A DNA stretch of 64,000 bases, taken from NCBI GenBank assembly GCA_037783415.1, contig JAZGTN010000024.1:62001-126000 (forward strand), read 5' to 3'. The notes beneath the pieces were generated by a model. The model saw only the letters and a list, made by a program, of their open reading frames with translations. It did no database searches and was not told where the DNA came from. Positions within the stretch are counted from its first letter, which is position 1; each line of letters starts with the position of its first letter. Positions 44,798 to 64,000 of this stretch are shown piece by piece. The translations under genes were made by a program, and so were the position numbers. This stretch comes from Leptasterias polaris. Taxonomy: Eukaryota; Echinodermata; Asteroidea; Forcipulatida; Asteriidae.

Positions 44798-47410
44798 ATT
44801 GCACAAATAGAACCCACTGCCTGATCGTAGTCATCTCCCACCGTGCCAATACAGTGACAAATCGGAAGGAGATGGATAGCAATCTCGCCGACGTCTGAGA
44901 ACGGACGCAGTGAGGAGAGATCGTTCTGCTCCCTGTTCAGTGCGAGTGATGTGAGGTCTTGAAGCGCCGACTTTTGTATTGTTATGTTAAACATGTCTTT
45001 TATGGTCGTGGTACTGTCTTCAAGTCATCTCGGTTTCGTTTCATCCTACAGTCGATATTGTCCATTTAACTGTTTCCCTGCCAGCCCGAAACAACCAAAA
45101 TGGCTGTAATCGTCTTCGTTATACAAGGTCACATAAAACTCGTTTTTTATGCGACATATTTTGAGTTTTGTTTGCGTAAATGTTAGGACAACTTACAATG
45201 TAAGGTGCTTCCCTTCTTAAATTTTAGGGGAAAACAAATCTAATTAAAGAAAAAACATATAGTAATTGTCAGCCCTTTTCAGTAATGATACAACAACATA
45301 ATCCTAGTATGATGATTTCTCGTGAGATTCAATGACAAGTTGCAACAGTGACATCGTTAATTAAAAAAACAAATACAATACATTTTTTATTAAATATATT
45401 ATTATTATTATCAACTATTTACAGGTACGTATTCGCATATCTGTATATATCTTATATAATATTATCTTAGCTTGAATCTAGATTTCATGATCTTTGAAAA
45501 GAAAGGCTGAATTTCTTTTTTCAATTACTGTTAACCTATTACCTCAAGTACGGCAGTATTTTGAATGTTGACATGAAGTTTGTGAAATTGTATGTATTGA
45601 ACGAAAACAGATAAAACGAGTACAGAGCAAAATCGTGTTTTGAATTACCTCAGAGCTATACACAGACGTCCTTAATTCTAACGAAATGTTTGCAACCAGC
45701 ATTGTATATATGCCTATATAGATCTTTTGCAAACCAGAGGTAGTTTTTAAAGTTATGTATATTTTGGATATCCAGCAAATTTAATGGAGTTTAATTTCAA
45801 TATCGCAAAGATTTACTGTGAATGCCACTTTTGTGTTTTGTTTTTGTTGGAGTGCAGGGGGGGTTGTTTGTTTGTTTGTTTGTTTGTTTGTTGGTTGGGT
45901 TTTTTTCTCTAACAAGACGAGTTTTTTCTCTAACTAGACGAGTTTTGCCTGACACATTCCGACAGAGGGCGCATTTCTGATGCGTTTATATCATCGCTGT
46001 AAAATATTAATGGCCATAATTTTATAAGTCTCTGCAGCGACTGCTCCCAGCTTATCTTTATAACAGTCAATGTTGACAGTTTGCCATAATAATACTCGTT
46101 TCAGTAATCGTAATCGGTAGCAATGGCAACAATATCTACATTAAGATAATGGCTGATTTTAGTAATGTTGGGGTGTTTCTTTTGGGTGTTCGTTTGTTTG
46201 TTTTGTTTGTTGTTGGGGTTTTTGGGGCGGGGGGGGGGGGTCGGGAGAGGTATTCATTACTCAATTTATGTGATAGGCCCCCTACATATAATTTGAGGAG
46301 ATGTAATCTAAAGAGGTGCTCAAGTTGTATTTATATCAGGTTATGGTTACATGTGCTGTTGTATTTTTGGGGTTTTATATAGTTTCCTTTTCGGATCACT
46401 TGTGTGTTAGTTTCTACACATTATCAAGCCATATCTTCTAAACAAAAACACTTAAAGCGGAAGGAAATTGGTGCTCGTACCACGGAAGATATTTACTTGG
46501 AATCGAAGTAGCTTTTAAATATGTATTTGAGTATTGTGAAATGATGTACAATAACTTTAAAGGAACGCCATCCGTATTTCCTATTGTTCTTATTTTAGCA
46601 GATGGTCTCAAAGTTAATAGACTGTTCCTCGTATTCCAATGCATTTCCTGGCAGGCAAGATACTACATTACACAGTACTGTGATAAATTTTACATTGTTT
46701 GATAATTACGACAGTATAAGCAAGCATTTATGTTAAACTGTGCAGGCAGGCAAGATAATACGCTATATAGATAGTAATATTTTACACTTTGTATTAAAAT
46801 AACGACATAAAGCACCACTGTACAAAAGTAAACGCTAAACTCCTTTTGAGATGTGCACCTTTCCTTATTATCAAAAGTACGAGACAGAAATCGTTCGGCA
46901 ACTTCCATATATAGTATTTTACACGTTTTTTCTCTATAATGTGCAAATCTGAGTCTTGTATAAACCCCAGACTCTCCTTATCTGTGGCTATTTTGTAAAA
47001 AAAAAAATTTATGTCACATTTTACATGTTCTTTGTTTTCAAATATTATAACAGCACATTAAGAAAGAATTGACTTCCAAAGTACCCAAGACGAAACTTGG
47101 CATTCAAATCTAAAAGCGATTGTGGAAAACAGACTCTGTCTTGAAAATGATATAATAATAGGCCTACATTATGCTGCTAAGCTACTGGTGCGAAAAAACC
47201 GTAACAATTACCGGTTGCATATAACAGGTTAACTGAAAGTGCTTACCCTCTTTATTATTTTGACAATGTGGTATGCTTATTTGCTGAATATATGCCATTA
47301 TTTTTGTGTTGTTTGTTGTTATTCGATTTGTGTCGTCTAAATAAAATCAGATTCTTTATAATATATAATGAATGCGAATCAACAATTAAATTATCCAACC
47401 TACTGCATAA
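44798..47410. other. 3' flank of CaM-B, no gene recognised
   Basis: AT-rich sequence with a GTTT microsatellite (about 45864-45892) and a G run near 46207-46219. The first part is presumably CaM-B 3' UTR; I did not find a convincing AATAAA close to the stop codon. Nothing else is supportable. Confidence 0.4.
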
Positions 47411-47625
47411 GAAGGTTTGTGTGTTTCCTGCTCTCACTTTCGGTACCTTATGGAGACCAAGGACAAAACAAAAAAGGGAAAACAAAAGGACTCCACATGG
47501 AATTTCTAAAGACCGGGGTGCTCCACAAGGAAATTTGTGTACAAAGTCTATGGGAAACTGTTAAGTGCAGGGACAAAGGAAAGAACAAAAGAGTGCTCCA
47601 CAAGGATGCATTTTTCAGTCTATGT

Positions 47626-47880
47626 GTTTGTGTGTTTCCTGTCTGTGTGTTTCCTGTTTGTGTGTTTCCTGTCTGTGTGTTTCCTGTCTGTGTGTTTCCT
47701 GTCTGTGTGTTTCCTGTCTGTGTGTTTCCTGTCTGTGTGTTTCCTGTCTGTGTGTTTCCTGTCTGTGTGTTTCCTGTCTGTGTGTTTCCTGTCTGTGTGT
47801 TTCCTGTCTGTGTGTTTCCTGTTTGTGTGTTTCCTGTTTGTGTGTTTCCTGTTTGTGTGTTTCCTGTTTGTGTGTTTCCT
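47626..47880. repeat. 15-bp minisatellite, 17 units
   Basis: Unit GTYTGTGTGTTTCCT repeated 17 times without indels. The units differ only at the third base, in the order T, C, T, ten C, four T. Because 15 is a multiple of 3, all three plus frames stay open and give spurious VCFPVCFP-type ORFs. One isolated unit-like copy (GTTTGTGTGTTTCCTG) lies upstream near 47415. Confidence 0.97.
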
Positions 47881-47899
47881 GTTTTTATGCCATGGATAC

Positions 47900-50685
47900 C
47901 GAATTCATTTTAAAGATAAGTGCAAGTTTAGATAGCGGTTTCTAATGTTTACTTTTGTATTAAGATTAATATTACGTATAGGTTGGGCATTGGTCTTTCA
48001 GTTTCTTAAAGGCCGGGGTCATAGATTGGTTTTTTGTCAACAAATGCTGATTTATAAGCTTCAGCTGAATCAAAGTCTACTTGTTGAGAAAACAGGGGAG
48101 GGGAATGTCACTGTATTTTCTTGTGGGACATTCCTCTCTGTATAATTCCCGTGTGTACTAGACATTGTTCCTCGTGTCTACGGTCACCATAAAGTATATA
48201 AGCCAACTTTCAAACATCATATCCGCTGCGTAAATTTGTTCCAAATTCACACTAGCCCACGAAAAAGACAAGGATGTTAACCGCAAGACTGTGCACTAAA
48301 ATACACATTCTGTTGAGTAAAAAGTGTTTTTGTCCAAGATAGAGAAAGGACCACAGAAGATATTTAATGACATAATGGGCCAACTGCTTGCAAAGAACAA
48401 ACATTCAATCAACTTAACACTCAGATCATGAGTGTTTTAAGCAAGTGGGCTACAGCCGGTTGCGGAAGGGGAGGAACACGTTGGTTTCCCCCCTCCCCAG
48501 GGAACCTTTCCATCCTGCCCCTCACACCCACACACACGACGAGCACTGCAACTGAAACTACTTCTTCCTTGCATTAGTGGTTCATCGTCGACAGGTGTTA
48601 GATTTCTCCCACTCATTTACACTGTGTATATTATAATGGTAGGCAGGACAAATAATTCTGCTAACAGCTATATCGACTCATATCGACCTCCATGTATCGA
48701 CTGAGCCATGATTTTATTTCAGCTCGACCGATACAACCATGGAGGAAATATACACACCGAATGACGCCGAGCTACCATTCCATTTGAATAGAACACGTGC
48801 TATGGCCAGAGACTGAGCTAGACTTCTAATTCAGTCAGCCCACGTCATCGGTCGATACCGCTCGAGCTCCCCTTCCTCCTTCCCTTCAGATAGCCAGGTA
48901 AAGGTTGTCACAGGATTACAAGTTGATTGACCTTTTTTGTCAATTAACGAGTTTCCCCGCTGAATGATAACAAAGGATTCTGGGATAGGGTTGCGGCAAA
49001 AAGGCTTGTACCGGTGACTGTGACGCATTATAATGCATTATGCATTATGCGATAACACAATCGGTCACTGCAAAATTATACTTCACATGAATATTCATCA
49101 GCTATGGGTAGACCATGGTAGATGTATTCTTGCGATATCGGTGATCTAACAGGAAGCCCTCTATTCTTGCTGAAGTTGTATCGTGTGTCAACCCATTCCC
49201 TGCTCCCAAGCAACCATATCGCTAGTCAAGCACATACAGGTCCACAAGGACGGTTGGCGCCAGATAGCTCTAACAGTGGTCCCTAGATATTGTTTACTTA
49301 GGCATAGCCGCTGCTGCTACGATGACGAAACCACCGTCTAATAAAGACGAGAATGAACATATTATTATAGGCTGGGTCCTCACTTCAGGTGAAGGTCAAA
49401 CCTTGGAAATCATCCGCCAAAAAAATAAACATCGAAACACCTATTAGTCGTAACACACCTTTTATGTACTCAATTTATGCACGTACGCCAGCATCAGGCA
49501 TTTATGTCTTAAAATCTTATATATTCGTTAAACCTTTTACTTCAGTTACCTTTTCAAACATTTATTTTTTAGGATGAGGTAAAACTCTATAATTGTCAAA
49601 ATATTAAATTTTCTGAAGGAAAGGAGGAAGGGGCGCTGATTTATTATTTTGTTTGCCTTTCGAGAGAGACTTTGCTAGGGTTGAAACGTCAGGCCACTAG
49701 CTAAGTTTTGTATTAACTTTTAATAAGGATCATCAGCTGTTTATGTGGAATAACGGAGAAGTCGAGAGAAGTCCAAATCAAGCTCTTCTCGTGGCTGACA
49801 CATAAAGTGGGTTAAAATCCTGGCCAAGACACAATGAAGTGTCAACGAGCAAGACAGTCTTGGTTGTTTATTAATGCTTTTCAACACGAGTAAACTGGCA
49901 CCTGTGGGTGGGAATGAGTTTCAGGAATGTATCTTTCACGAACTTAAGAAGGGTGTAACTGTGGAGTTTGCCTCATTGTTTAAATGAAGCAAAAACCATA
50001 TATCTATGGCTAAACCATAGTTAAACATAATTATGGGCACGAGAAAGTGCCCAAACACCCATACTCATCAGTACATAGTGTGATGGAAGTCCAAGCAGTC
50101 TTCCTCCCGTGCTAACGTCAAAATTTACGCAATCGATTGCAGCTATTTTGAACCAGCTGAGCTCGAGTTGAGACACGTGCCTCTTCCGAACCCAAAGCCC
50201 ATCGTGGTGCTTTGGTTAAACTAGACCGTGAAACCTCATCCCCAGGGTGTTCGATAACGCAGCAGCCGCCATCTTGGCCAATCATGCGTTACGGTAAGCC
50301 CCCTCACACACTCGGGAACAATGTTTCAGATTAAATTATGCCAGGGAACGGTACAGGCACTGCCCCCTGGCAACAAGAAAAGTTCTAATAATGATGCATG
50401 CGGTCATCTTGTTGTTCATCTCATCATTGCTCTGCGATTGTCTCGAAACGGTGGGAGTGGGTGGTGAAAAAGGAGGTGAAGAAGGAGGAGAAGGTGGAAG
50501 CTGAGGAGGCAAACTTTACCAACTGAATCTCGATTTCCCCTCTCTTCCTCTTCTTTGTAATTTGTACTGAAATACACCGGTCTTCTGGGTGATTGGGAGT
50601 GGGAGAATATACAAAAAGGACACATCATAAACAATATATTTAATATATAAATTTTGCATCTGTTAAACCTTTGCGGTACACGCTG
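47900..50685. other. Intergenic region between the minisatellite and CaM-C
   Basis: No gene recognised. A cluster of GCATTAT words lies near 49026-49049. The minus-strand open frame near 50416-50634 is a purine/pyrimidine-rich tract and unconvincing. Confidence 0.4.
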
Positions 50686-50689
50686 CTAA

Positions 50690-50812
50690 GGGTTCGAACT
50701 GCCTCTAGCCACCGGGCTAGTTCGATGGTCTACTGGTAAGACATCTAATCTGCTTTTAGCAAAACAAAGGTCGTGGGTCCGAAACCGACCAGAGTGATTT
50801 GCCTGTGTTATT
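50690..50812 (+). repeat. tRNA-headed SINE upstream of CaM-C
   Basis: GATGGTCTACTGGTAAGACA resembles a tRNA A box, and GTCGTGGGTCCGAAACCGAC a B box about 50 bases later. The element ends in a T tract (about 50804-50819). It is a different family from the GCTCAGTTGGTAGAGC group. About 280 bp before the CaM-C NRF-1-type site. Confidence 0.6.
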
Positions 50813-51089
50813 TTTTTTTCACAGAACTCGGGTAAGTACTGAGTATACAGTGCTTAACAACAAATATTTTTTTATTACTAAAAGCAACCTTTTCGTGGTG
50901 GCAAATTAGCTCTGCGGTCGGATCGGGCCGCCCATGGGCATTATTATCGGCGATAATACTGACTATGAAGTAATTCGAATAACCTTTATACAGATCCCAC
51001 AGAGGGCACCAGTCTATTGAGCCAAACAACCGTGCGTTCATCGCGACAATATCGAGGACGCCAGACAAACTGAATAATAATAAACACAC

Positions 51090-51102
51090 TGCGCAGTGCG
51101 CA
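51090..51102 (+). promoter_or_regulatory. NRF-1/P3A2-type site of CaM-C
   Basis: TGCGCAGTGCGCA, perfect TGCGCA-N-TGCGCA, 122 bp before the CaM-C ATG, followed by TTTT as in CaM-A and CaM-D. Confidence 0.75.
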
Positions 51103-51224
51103 TTTTCTCCTGCTTCAACATTCTGATGAAAATTAGACAGCGAGTATCGAGTCAGCGTTATCCGGCCAAACTACTATAGATAGCAAGCAGTGCGGATTTT
51201 ATAGGATCTACAGATTTGCTTAAA

Positions 51225-55712
<4,488 letters not shown>

Positions 55713-58700
55713 GGCGGCCGACGAATCACAAGCCTCTTCACCTTTCTTTATATTCATGCATTCTACCAACTCAAGCGTATACTCGACACAAGCTGCACAC
55801 AGTTTCGTCCTCCAGTTCCCTTAAAATGTGTAAATAATTATATAAAAATCATAGGATCGATATATTGTAAGGTTTTTTAATTTAAATTTTGAAGAATGGG
55901 TCAAAAAAATTAATAATATAATTTTTGGGATGACTTTAATAACTCTAATGTATACTTTTTGCCTATGAAGGATTTTTGTGTGGAAGGGAAGTTGTAAAGT
56001 GGTTACCTTTAGTAAATGTAACATCGGGTGGATTACCTTTAAAACGTGTGTTGTACCCAAATTATTATTCCAACCATTCCTTTTCTTTTGAAGAAGAGAA
56101 ATATTTCATATCTTTACCCCCAGGAGTATATTTTCATGGCCCAACCCCCGTCCTTGGTCATATTATGATTACCTCTTATATCTCACTATGAAAGGCGTTG
56201 TATTACAAAGGGAAATTACTCCGCTGTTTTTAATGCACCAAAGACTGTTTTTCATTGAATGTGTGGTTAACTGGACCAAAATATAATTACACATCTGCTG
56301 CCCACATTGCCGTGAATTTAATTGACAACAGGCGTGTGAGAAAAGGGTATGCCAAAAGCATGCGCCCGGTGGAGGCTCCTTTACGAGCAGTGTGTGGGTG
56401 TGGGGGGGGGGGGGGGGGGTAAAGATAAATTTACTTATAATTATATGCTTCTTTAGTGCTTTACTTTAGGTGGCCTTGACTTTGGTATTATTCGAAGGAG
56501 TTTGTTACTGTTGAGGTGATCATCCCAGAGTTGTAACTGTTTCAATTTGCAAATAAAATTATTTCGGGCTGTTTGACTTTGAGAAAGATTCTCATTTCTC
56601 ACACAGTTTGCCTAACTTTAAAACTATCTTCCATTCCAACGAAATGTAACATCTTATACAAACAAAACCTTTACATGTTAATGCAAATTTGAAATAATAA
56701 TGTCAAAAATATAAAAGCTTATTGAATTAGATAAACCGTATATGTATATAGAAGTAATGTATGTATGATTATACAAATATCTTGTATATTAATTTATTAT
56801 ATTCTCCATTAAAAATTGTCTCATCGGTGACCTTTGTCAACGTGCCATTTGGGGTCTGGAATTTTACGGAGGCCCAACAATGCCTCTCGTAATTATTGTG
56901 GTGCCCCAAGATTACAAATGTTCGCATATAGGCAATCCAGATTTCTAATTGGAAAGACAAGTTTATTAAATTGTATCACGTGTTACATTTTATGCACCGT
57001 GGATTCCGGACTTAAATATTTGTACGGAATACGCTCGGGGCTGAATCCGTCATCGCACCACCATTTCTTAACATTTTTTGTGTAAGACAACATGCAACCA
57101 ATTAATACAACTCTTGTGAAAACAACACAGTCGACCACCACCGCCTAACGACTTTCACAGCAATCGAGGGTTCGAACGTGAAGAACTACTAACAGGGTCT
57201 AAAATGAGCGTTCACTTCAGTTCAAATTGATTCTCGTTTGTCCTTGGGCCAAAAACACGACATACACCCGATTTGTATTACTTGGCCACTTAGTGTGTAA
57301 AGGGAAACGTGTATTCGATCTTAATAAACAAGACTGCATAAAAAGAATAACAAGAATGTTTGTGTGGAGCCTACATTTCTCTCTTTCTTATTTTTCTTAA
57401 TAGCGCGTGGAGCTAAATGGGAAAAACATGGATTAATATTTGAATGTGCGCTCTATGCATGCCTGATACTTCACGGAGAGGCAACGGAGGCAATTGTCTT
57501 GGTGCCCTTACTGCCCTTTACCAAGGAAAACAACGCGATGGTACCCTTGCCCTTTCAAAAACGAAGCATCGGGCATGTACATGTATATACTCAGACACGT
57601 TTACGTCGTATTGATATCGTAGAACGCTGAGAAATTTCGAGGCGTGTCCAGTGTTAGGGTGGAGGTCATACTTTGCCGACTAGAAGACGAACCAGGTCAA
57701 TGTTTTCTGCGGCGCAGAACATCACCTTTTCCCACATGTTTGAGAAATACATTTGTAACTCGACGATGCCTAAAATGAATAAAAAAGATGTTCACTAAAA
57801 CGACAACACCTTCCGGCAGTATGTTCGGCGTTATCACTTAATAATTGACACCATATTAATTTTATGTTTCCGGTGATAGTTTGATAAGCATTCAGTGACT
57901 TTGTTTTGATAAGTTATAGTGTTTAGCTAAACATGTTTTGCTATAACTCTTAACATATTTTAAATATTGTTTATAAACTGCATCTCTTTAATCCAGCAGT
58001 AACTCTGAAAAGTCTTGCCGTTCTCAAATGAACTAAAAATACACCAAGTTTTCATCTTCCATTTTGGGTGATTTGCTAAAGGAAGGGGCTGGGTATAATA
58101 TAGATCTTATGAAAATGATGTCACTTAAGTAGGGCACCCTCGGCTAGAGGTCAGAAGGTTGCTCATTGGTCCATGCTGTGCGCGCACATAGATGTGCGTT
58201 TTCCATTGTTGCATCATCGTGATAAGGTCAAATGTCTGCTGTTCTATTTGACCTAAAGGTCGATTATAGCAAAGAGAGGTAGAATAGACCTTTCCATTGT
58301 TGTTAAACAAAGTGCGCCGGTTGGCATGGACGGCCGAATGTTAGCAAAACTTTCAATCGTGTTAAAAAAAGGTTGTGACCAAATTAAAAAGTTTCTGTAA
58401 AGATTCATGAGCTGAAATACCTTCCACGATTGGTTGATTTGTTTGCAACAAATTCAACACTATTTTTTGAATATTTTGTGTAACATTGCTATGGCTATCT
58501 GTTTTTGATATGCAGTTGGCTTTCAAAAGTTGTCCAACCTCGGTTGGCAAAAACTCGGGTGACGTTGCAATAGAAAGGTCTATACAGATATTTATTTATT
58601 CGATATTCAACAGCGGATATCCGCCATTTACAGGTATATGTATCATTTAAAAAACAAATTCGGATAATAAAAAATAATAAATTCCAAAGAGAAGCAGCGA

Positions 58701-59879
58701 TGGAGTACACGAGAGGACCCATTTCGTGGATACTTTCTTTGCATACACGTCTGCAATCATTGTTTATCATAATGTAGCTCCAAGTTTATTTTAGTACCCG
58801 CACATTTCAACTATAAGACAATAACAGACAGACAGCGTGAGTTTAAAGCATTACAAAAACAAAATCATAAAACACGTTTGATCCGGCCCTACACACTCTA
58901 AAATCAAAAAAGACAGTAAAACCTGCATTATAAACAGACAATAAAACCGTTGAAATGTCAGAAAGAAAGTGTGTTTTATTAAAATACAGACATAAAACCG
59001 GTGGTTGTAAGGCACTGATACAAAAAGAAAGCAACTTCATTTCCATGTTGTGTAAACAATGCCATGGATGATAGCATATTTACATTAATGCTGCATGCAG
59101 AGAAGACAAACAATATATTTATAATAAAAATGGAAAACAAAATAATGACCAACCAACAACCCTGCATCTTCTGTTCGCATTATTGTACACACAAAAATAA
59201 ACGTATACTCGCATTATCATGACGATATATAACTGTTTTAACAAAACTTTGTTCAAAATGAATTATGCATGACTAACTAAGAGACACAACAAAATAAAAA
59301 GTTGAATTTTGTTTAACAAGGTGACACAATGCGAATGTGTTCGGTTCACAAGTTTTAACCCTAGCTACAAAACTGTCAAATTGTAATGGCAAAGCCTGAA
59401 AGAATCTTGAACATAATAAACAATCCATAGTTATTAGCTGACCATAGCGGGCACTAAATTCCTACTCCAGTTGACACATGCGTTGCCTAGGTATGCTGTA
59501 AAGTTCATAGGAATCTGGGGTTGGTTTTTTAATTTTATAAAAGGCTCTTAGTAAAAGTGTATGGTCAGCTAGGTTGAAAAACAATGTAGTTTGGACTGGT
59601 TCCACTTTTGTTTGCCGACGTCAATGCTCATATTGGCCATGAGAAAAAAAGGAAAATGCTTTTTTGATAGAATTATGTTTGGGATGGAATGAAATTAAAC
59701 ATCAAAAGAACTTTCGCAATTTTTATCACCAAACTCGTATAACATTATCAAGATTTAAATTATGTTTTTTTGATCATACACTGTACAAGAATGTCGCATT
59801 AAGAGAAGTGTAGGAAATCTAGACTGGCTCTCCACAAAGCAGACGATGGCGTGTCAAGATGAACCTGTGGTGGCGCTAT
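55713..59879. other. Region between convergent CaM-C and CaM-D
   Basis: Holds the 3' flanks of both genes. No other gene is supportable. There is a G run near 56402-56418. An AATAAA near 56553 could serve CaM-C; on the minus strand, TTTATT words near 58583-58595 and 58974-58980 could be CaM-D poly(A) signals. Confidence 0.4.
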
Positions 59880-63164
<3,285 letters not shown>

Positions 63165-63285
63165 TTTGAAGTATGAGGGATTTAGGGCGTTGTGCGAGTC
63201 AACAGGTTGCTGGGTAGAAAGAGTGTGTCTCTAGCGAACAGACCCCTCGATGCGTGTCACTGGCCTCGCCAACAGGGGAAAAAAA

Positions 63286-63298
63286 TGCGCACTGCGCA
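63286..63298 (-). promoter_or_regulatory. NRF-1/P3A2-type site of CaM-D
   Basis: TGCGCACTGCGCA on the plus strand (TGCGCAGTGCGCA as read toward CaM-D), 121 bp before the CaM-D ATG. Read toward the gene it matches the CaM-C site exactly, including the following TTTT. Confidence 0.75.
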
Positions 63299-64000
63299 TT
63301 TTAAGATTACCCCCATCTGTCTGGCACTCCACCGTCTTCTACGTTGCCAATTAAAGGACTAAGTTAGGGGTACCAGACTCAATTAACATCAATATTCATG
63401 ACTTCAAACAATCGGAGATGGCATTTATAAGAGCCATTTTTCACATGTACTTTGCACCGTTCGTTATTGAACGGCCTTTTACCGGCATAACGTGAACTGC
63501 GAAGCATGCAATCGCGCGTGGACCTACCATTTGAAAATGAACTGAACTTTTGCATTTGTTAAATGTCCCTTCATATAGTTCCTTATCACTTGCATAGTTG
63601 CAAATCATGATAGCAATGAAAATACCATATGATCACACAACGCATAATTATGAATAATTGATTCTGAAACTTAGAATGCAAGCGCTCTTATATAGTCCAG
63701 ACAATTATTAATATGCCCATTTGGAAGTTTCATTCTCGCTCATTATACACATCGTAAGTTTGTTGTATTCCACCATTTCTATACAAAATGATCGCATCAT
63801 GCAAGGCTAACTAGACTATAAAAAGGGGCATTAGGTCTCGCCCCTTTATTTCCACGTTTACGTTTTTGCACAAATAAAATGAATGTTATGTTATACCAAT
63901 TTGTTATGCAAAATTGAAGGAAAAACCGAGTGAAAACAGTAACACTGAGTACTCTCACACAAAATATTAGGCAGCAAAATCATTTGATTTACCAATATTT
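63299..64000. other. Upstream flank of CaM-D
   Basis: Upstream of the CaM-D NRF-1-type site. AT-rich with no open frame or named repeat that I can support. Confidence 0.4.

Noticed and set aside
47368..47945. Long plus-strand ORFs in three frames with VCFPVCFP- or CVSCLCVS-type repeats
   Set aside because: They are produced by the 15-bp minisatellite, whose length is a multiple of 3 and whose unit lacks stops. No domain and no splice or promoter context.
57364..57630. 88-codon ORF with LVPLLPFTKENN
   Set aside because: Looks like decayed repeat sequence with internal similarity; no family match and no splice context.

Overview
The window is animal nuclear DNA: AT-rich, with spliced genes, GT-AG introns and many short interspersed repeats. 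The gene content (an NPC1/NPC1L1 sterol transporter, the U6 snRNA exonuclease USB1 and a cluster of calmodulin genes) is metazoan. Several repeat families look like those I associate with echinoderms, probably sea stars, for example foldback elements beginning GGGCCCAATTTCATAGAGC and tRNA-headed SINEs. The phylum is an inference from remembered repeat families, not from a search.

Layout. 1-6681: no gene recognised. 6682-22191 (+): a complete 20-exon NPC1/NPC1L1-family gene (1371 aa), whose introns carry SINEs, foldback MITEs and a degenerate tandem repeat. 22655-22928: a 91-bp tandem repeat (x3) with G-quadruplex motifs. 22981-25629: a 5'-truncated, mutated non-LTR retrotransposon bounded by an 11-bp target-site duplication. 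27810-31767 (-): a complete 7-coding-exon USB1 gene (270 aa) with a probable non-coding leader exon ending at 33214. 35329-38215 (+), 39200-44797 (+), 51225-55712 (+) and 59880-63164 (-): four complete six-exon calmodulin genes, here called CaM-A, -B, -C and -D (149, 150, 151 and 149 aa). The 6.3 kb between CaM-B and CaM-C holds a 17-unit 15-bp minisatellite and a tRNA-like SINE.

The calmodulin cluster is the main point of interest. All four genes share exon structure and a TGCGCA-N-TGCGCA element (NRF-1 / sea urchin P3A2 type) about 120-145 bp upstream of the ATG; it is imperfect in CaM-B. Exons 3 and 5 are almost identical at the nucleotide level in all four genes. Exon 4, which lies between them, and the tiny terminal exons differ much more. 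This gives a patchy, exon-bounded pattern of homogenisation. CaM-B also carries a Glu-to-Lys change at the last Ca2+-ligating position of EF-hand 3, with other changes at both ends, so it reads as a naturally altered calmodulin and not a redundant copy.

The genes do not form a single pathway: NPC1/NPC1L1 moves sterols, USB1 trims U6 snRNA and calmodulin is the general Ca2+ sensor. USB1 and CaM-A are divergently transcribed, with about 2 kb between their first exons. Exon boundaries were read by eye from splice consensus, reading phase and protein-family alignment from memory. They are mutually consistent (all four CaM exon sets, NPC1 and USB1 sum to whole codons) but have no transcript support.
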